Below are positions 61,339 through 64,000 of a stretch of 64,000 nt of DNA, piece by piece. The stretch is taken from positions 1 to 64,000 of the forward strand of contig NZ_AUHU01000007.1 in NCBI RefSeq assembly GCF_000423345.1. The letters are read 5' to 3'. The stretch's first letter is position 1. Each line of letters starts with the position of its first letter. The notes below the pieces were generated by a model, which worked only from the letters and a program-made list of their open reading frames with translations, did no database searches and had not been told where the DNA came from. Source of the stretch: Marinimicrobium agarilyticum DSM 16975. GTDB lineage: Bacteria; Pseudomonadota; Gammaproteobacteria; Pseudomonadales; Cellvibrionaceae. The translations under genes were made by a program, and so were the position numbers.

Positions 61339-63426
61339 TTACTGGCGCGGCTCATCATCGTCCTCATCCGAGAGGGGGAACAGCGGATCTTCATTCTCCA
61401 AATCAAAGCTGTCGCCCGTCTCCGGCGCACTCTCATCCTTATCCTTCGGCGGTGGTGGCGCCGACTCGGTGTCGATGCTCTGCATGAGAGGGGGCTCACC
61501 CTCGGCCGTATCGGCGGCGTCGGTCGGCGCATCCTCCTCCAGGTCTGGTGAGGCCTTGCGCTCACCCACGATGATGCGGTACGCCAGATACGCCAGCACC
61601 AGCAACAGACCGTTGGCAAGGACCAGACTGCCAACCAGAACGGCCGGATGGGTTGGTTCACTCTGAGAGGTTGAAGGTTTTTCAGCCTGAGGCTGAGCCG
61701 TCGGTTCCGGCTCATCGAGGTTGCTCAAGGTGGTGCTCGACACTGGCGCTTCTGTCGCCTCGCCTCTCCTGGCAATCTCCGCGGCTTCGCGCTGCGCCTC
61801 AAGTTGGCCTTCCTCGTTTTCGATTGCCTCTCCAACAGGATCCGGTTGGGGGTCATCCGCCTCGGGATAACTGAAGTATTGACTGGGAAGGTGCTCCTCG
61901 AAACGTTTTCCCTCGAGCGTACGCCCACTCGCCTTGAGCGAAATTCGGTAATGGCCTCTCTGCTCCGGAGTCAGTTCCAGCCGCCAAAGCCCGCGCTCAA
62001 CCGGCTCCAACGCCTTGACCGAACTCTCACCACCGGAGTTTCGAACGTGTGCCACCAGACTGGTTTGTTCGGGGTTCAGTGTGTCCTTCCCATCCACCAC
62101 CAATGTCCAGATCACCTGGTCCTGTTCGTGCCGCTTGGTAAAGCTTACGTCGAACTGGGAGGCCACTGCCAACTGGTGGGCATACAGGCGCGAGAACGTT
62201 TTTCCGTCGAGCGTCAGGCGCACATCATATTCGCCAGGCCGCTCGGGGGCCGGCAGCGCGAGCTCGTAGACACCGTCAGCAGGCGAGGTCTTTGGCCCGG
62301 AACGCTGGAAGATGACTTCATCCTCCGGGCCACGGATTTCGACGGTCACCGTCAGTAAATCCAGGACCTCCGGCTGATCAATGACGCCATTGTCGTCTCG
62401 CAGGTGAAACCGCAACGGCAGGTCTTCCCCTACATGGACGTTGTTGGGGACTGGCTCGACCACCAGCTTCAGATCACTGATCACTGTGAGCCGACTGAAG
62501 GGCTGCATATCCGCCTGGATTTTCCACCGACCCGGCAACGGCTCCGTCACCGTAATCAGGTCGTAGTCCTCGGTATGGTGCCAATTCATGTTGGCGAGCT
62601 CAGAGGGGTACCGGTATTCCCGGTTTTTCGGGTCGATCAGCCGGGTGGGGGTCTGTCCCGGTTCGCGTCGAATCAGGGCGGTAAACTCCTGAACGCTCTT
62701 GTCGATCAGAAAGAAACCATCATTAATGGGCAGTTGATCCGCCGGCACAGTCTGCTGAAAGATGAGCAGCAGACTGTTCATCAGATCCTCCGCATTGCGG
62801 GCCCGACTGAACAGCCCATCGGAGGTACGGGCTATCTGACGCAGGAGGTCCTCATCAGCTTCGTCGGACAGACCGATGGTGTGTACCCGGTAGCCCGCCG
62901 CTCTGAGCTTAGGCACCAGGGTATTAACCACCCGTTGTTGCTCCCGGGCGCTGACGGCGGCATCCGGGCTGACATCGACCATACCGTCGGTCAGCAAAAT
63001 AATATCGGCTCGCCGACCCTCTTCTTTCAGTAGAGCGCGATCGTACGCGGCCTCTTCCAGGGCGGCGCCGATATGGGTGTAAAGCGCAACGGAGTTGATA
63101 TCGTCCACACGGGTAAGCGCATGGGCTTTCCAGCCCGCATCGGCCTGCTCGTGAGGAATCAGCGTGTTGACGGAGCCCCCAAACGTCCAGACGCCAGCCC
63201 GACTGTCGGGCGGAAGCAATCGGACAAGAAGGGAGAGCGCCGGGCGGCGCAGGTTGTCCGGGTCCGTTCGGGCCATACTGCCGGAAATGTCCACCACCAG
63301 GCGGATATCCGCCGGCGCCAACGTCTCGGGGACCTGCGCTTCACGCTCTGTGGCCACCTGCGCCTTGACCGGCACGCCGAAGGCGAGCAGGACCAACAAC
63401 CACAACGCCAGGCACTGACCCTTCAT
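61339..63426 (-). CDS. VWA-domain membrane protein
   Basis: The 695-residue protein has a signal peptide (ending PVKAQ), a von Willebrand A domain with a complete MIDAS (VVDISGSM, TFGGS, LLTDGMVD), several beta-sandwich segments, a membrane helix (LVGSLVLANGLLLVLAYLAYRI, about residue 590-612) and an acidic cytoplasmic tail. The family is not firmly assigned. It follows the membrane winged-helix gene by two bases, so they act together. VWA with MIDAS usually mediates metal-dependent protein contacts. Confidence 0.75.
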   Translation of the reverse strand: MKGQCLALWLLVLLAFGVPVKAQVATEREAQVPETLAPADIRLVVDISGSMARTDPDNLRRPALSLLVRLLPPDSRAGVWTFGGSVNTLIPHEQADAGWKAHALTRVDDINSVALYTHIGAALEEAAYDRALLKEEGRRADIILLTDGMVDVSPDAAVSAREQQRVVNTLVPKLRAAGYRVHTIGLSDEADEDLLRQIARTSDGLFSRARNAEDLMNSLLLIFQQTVPADQLPINDGFFLIDKSVQEFTALIRREPGQTPTRLIDPKNREYRYPSELANMNWHHTEDYDLITVTEPLPGRWKIQADMQPFSRLTVISDLKLVVEPVPNNVHVGEDLPLRFHLRDDNGVIDQPEVLDLLTVTVEIRGPEDEVIFQRSGPKTSPADGVYELALPAPERPGEYDVRLTLDGKTFSRLYAHQLAVASQFDVSFTKRHEQDQVIWTLVVDGKDTLNPEQTSLVAHVRNSGGESSVKALEPVERGLWRLELTPEQRGHYRISLKASGRTLEGKRFEEHLPSQYFSYPEADDPQPDPVGEAIENEEGQLEAQREAAEIARRGEATEAPVSSTTLSNLDEPEPTAQPQAEKPSTSQSEPTHPAVLVGSLVLANGLLLVLAYLAYRIIVGERKASPDLEEDAPTDAADTAEGEPPLMQSIDTESAPPPPKDKDESAPETGDSFDLENEDPLFPLSDEDDDEPRQ

Positions 63427-63428
63427 CG

Positions 63429-64000
63429 CTAGACCATAATATCCAGAGCCCGCCGACCTTTCTCGGTCAGGTACCAGCGGATGCCTTTGCGGGTGTTAAG
63501 TCTGCCGGCCAACTGACGACTGACCAGCACATTGAGAGATTTCTGGATGGTGGTTTCATCCGCTCCCGCCTCGCGGCACAGCCCCGCCATGGAGCGGTAG
63601 ATGTGGCGCCCCACTCCGAGGGTCTTGAGCACCTTGCTGGCCGCGATGTCCAACTCTTCCGGCTCCATGGGGCCGGCATTGTCGTCCAGATCGGTTTCCT
63701 GCTCGGTTTCGGTGTCCAGCAGAGGCAGCAACTCTTCCTGCATGATGCGCAACTCGTGCTGCATGTCTTCCACTTGAGTACGGGCCGCCATCGCCTCGCG
63801 CAGAATGCGTTTGGGTGTGCTGGTCAGCACCAGGCGCGAGGCGATGGCCACGATCAGACAGAAGCCGGTGTAAATCAGCAGACGGGAGGGGTCATCTCGA
63901 ATTTCGGTAATCAGATCACTCTGCACGAAAAACAGTATGACCGGCACCAGAAATGCCGCGCCAATGCCCATGACGATGCAACGCGGCAGTGCCGCGTCGT
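63429..64000 (-). CDS. membrane protein with coiled coil and C-terminal winged helix (5' end outside window)
   Basis: The minus-strand frame stays open to the window edge, with A-L-P-R-C-I-V preceding the Met at 63971, so this is probably the 3' part of a longer gene. The visible part has two membrane helices (GIGAAFLVPVILFFVQ and LIYTGFCLIVAIASRLVL), an acidic coiled coil (about 60-95) and a C-terminal winged-helix-like domain (HIYRSMAGLCREAGADETTIQKSLNVLVSRQLA). I do not assign a family. It lies two bases before the VWA gene. Confidence 0.6.
   Translation of the reverse strand, partial: DAALPRCIVMGIGAAFLVPVILFFVQSDLITEIRDDPSRLLIYTGFCLIVAIASRLVLTSTPKRILREAMAARTQVEDMQHELRIMQEELLPLLDTETEQETDLDDNAGPMEPEELDIAASKVLKTLGVGRHIYRSMAGLCREAGADETTIQKSLNVLVSRQLAGRLNTRKGIRWYLTEKGRRALDIMV

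Overview
The window is GC-rich Gram-negative chromosomal DNA. The colinear minus-strand run fmdB-aspS-yebC-ruvC-ruvA-ruvB-ybgC-tolQ-tolR-tolA-tolB-pal-cpoB, a CsrB-type regulatory RNA, outer-membrane genes (porin, MlaA) and several polysaccharide-degrading enzymes (two GH43 proteins, a GH13 amylase lipoprotein) point to a free-living, probably marine or saprophytic gammaproteobacterium close to the polysaccharide-degrading Cellvibrionales. That placement is inferred from gene content only; no rRNA or tRNA gene was seen.

Layout. 1-2.1 kb: the end of an IS481-type element that has cut off an S41-type protease gene, followed by a decayed LysR-family tail. 2.2-6.9 kb: a membrane diguanylate cyclase, then a tight egtB-egtD (ergothioneine) operon with a divergent PhzF-like gene. 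6.9-20.3 kb: an accessory carbohydrate and redox region (GH43, GH13, BASS transporter, GH43-CBM13, dkgB-like reductase, fuconate-dehydratase-like enolase-superfamily enzyme, DJ-1-like protein, a SatD/DUF3307 pair, HiPIP, gpr-like reductase, esterase). 20.4-33.6 kb: ppnN, a CsrB-type RNA, and the cpoB-to-fmdB cluster. 33.8-42.1 kb: Rieske protein, DUF1704 protein, ung, speC, ectB, ahpC, bfd and bfr. 42.1-49.3 kb: a phosphatase/STAS/Ser-Thr-kinase partner-switching cluster, PilZ, mlaA and a porin. 49.7-56.6 kb: a REC-PAS-GGDEF-EAL protein, an AfsA-like protein paired with a HAD phosphatase, and a solute-binding protein/histidine kinase/response regulator operon. 56.6-64 kb: hrpA, dps, and a VWA protein followed by a membrane winged-helix protein that runs off the window.

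The most unusual signal is a family of seven long hairpin elements (29.4-37.2 kb) in the intergenic spaces of the yebC/ruv/aspS and ung/speC neighbourhoods. Each has a 21-32 bp near-perfect stem whose sequence differs in every copy, closed by a conserved 51-53 nt core that folds into two small hairpins with GGA loops. Two of these loops fit the published CsrA/RsmA binding consensus exactly. The only wobble-compatible stem changes are G-U pairs on the same strand that carries GGA. Six of the seven copies form inverted pairs with their 5' ends facing each other. With a CsrB-like RNA in the same window, these may be dispersed CsrA-binding RNA modules; this is inference.

Other items worth following are the AfsA-like/HAD pair (possible butyrolactone-type signal synthesis), the SatD/DUF3307 pair with cyclase-like motifs and palindromic upstream DNA, and six TG-repeats phased at exactly 11 bp upstream of the porin.
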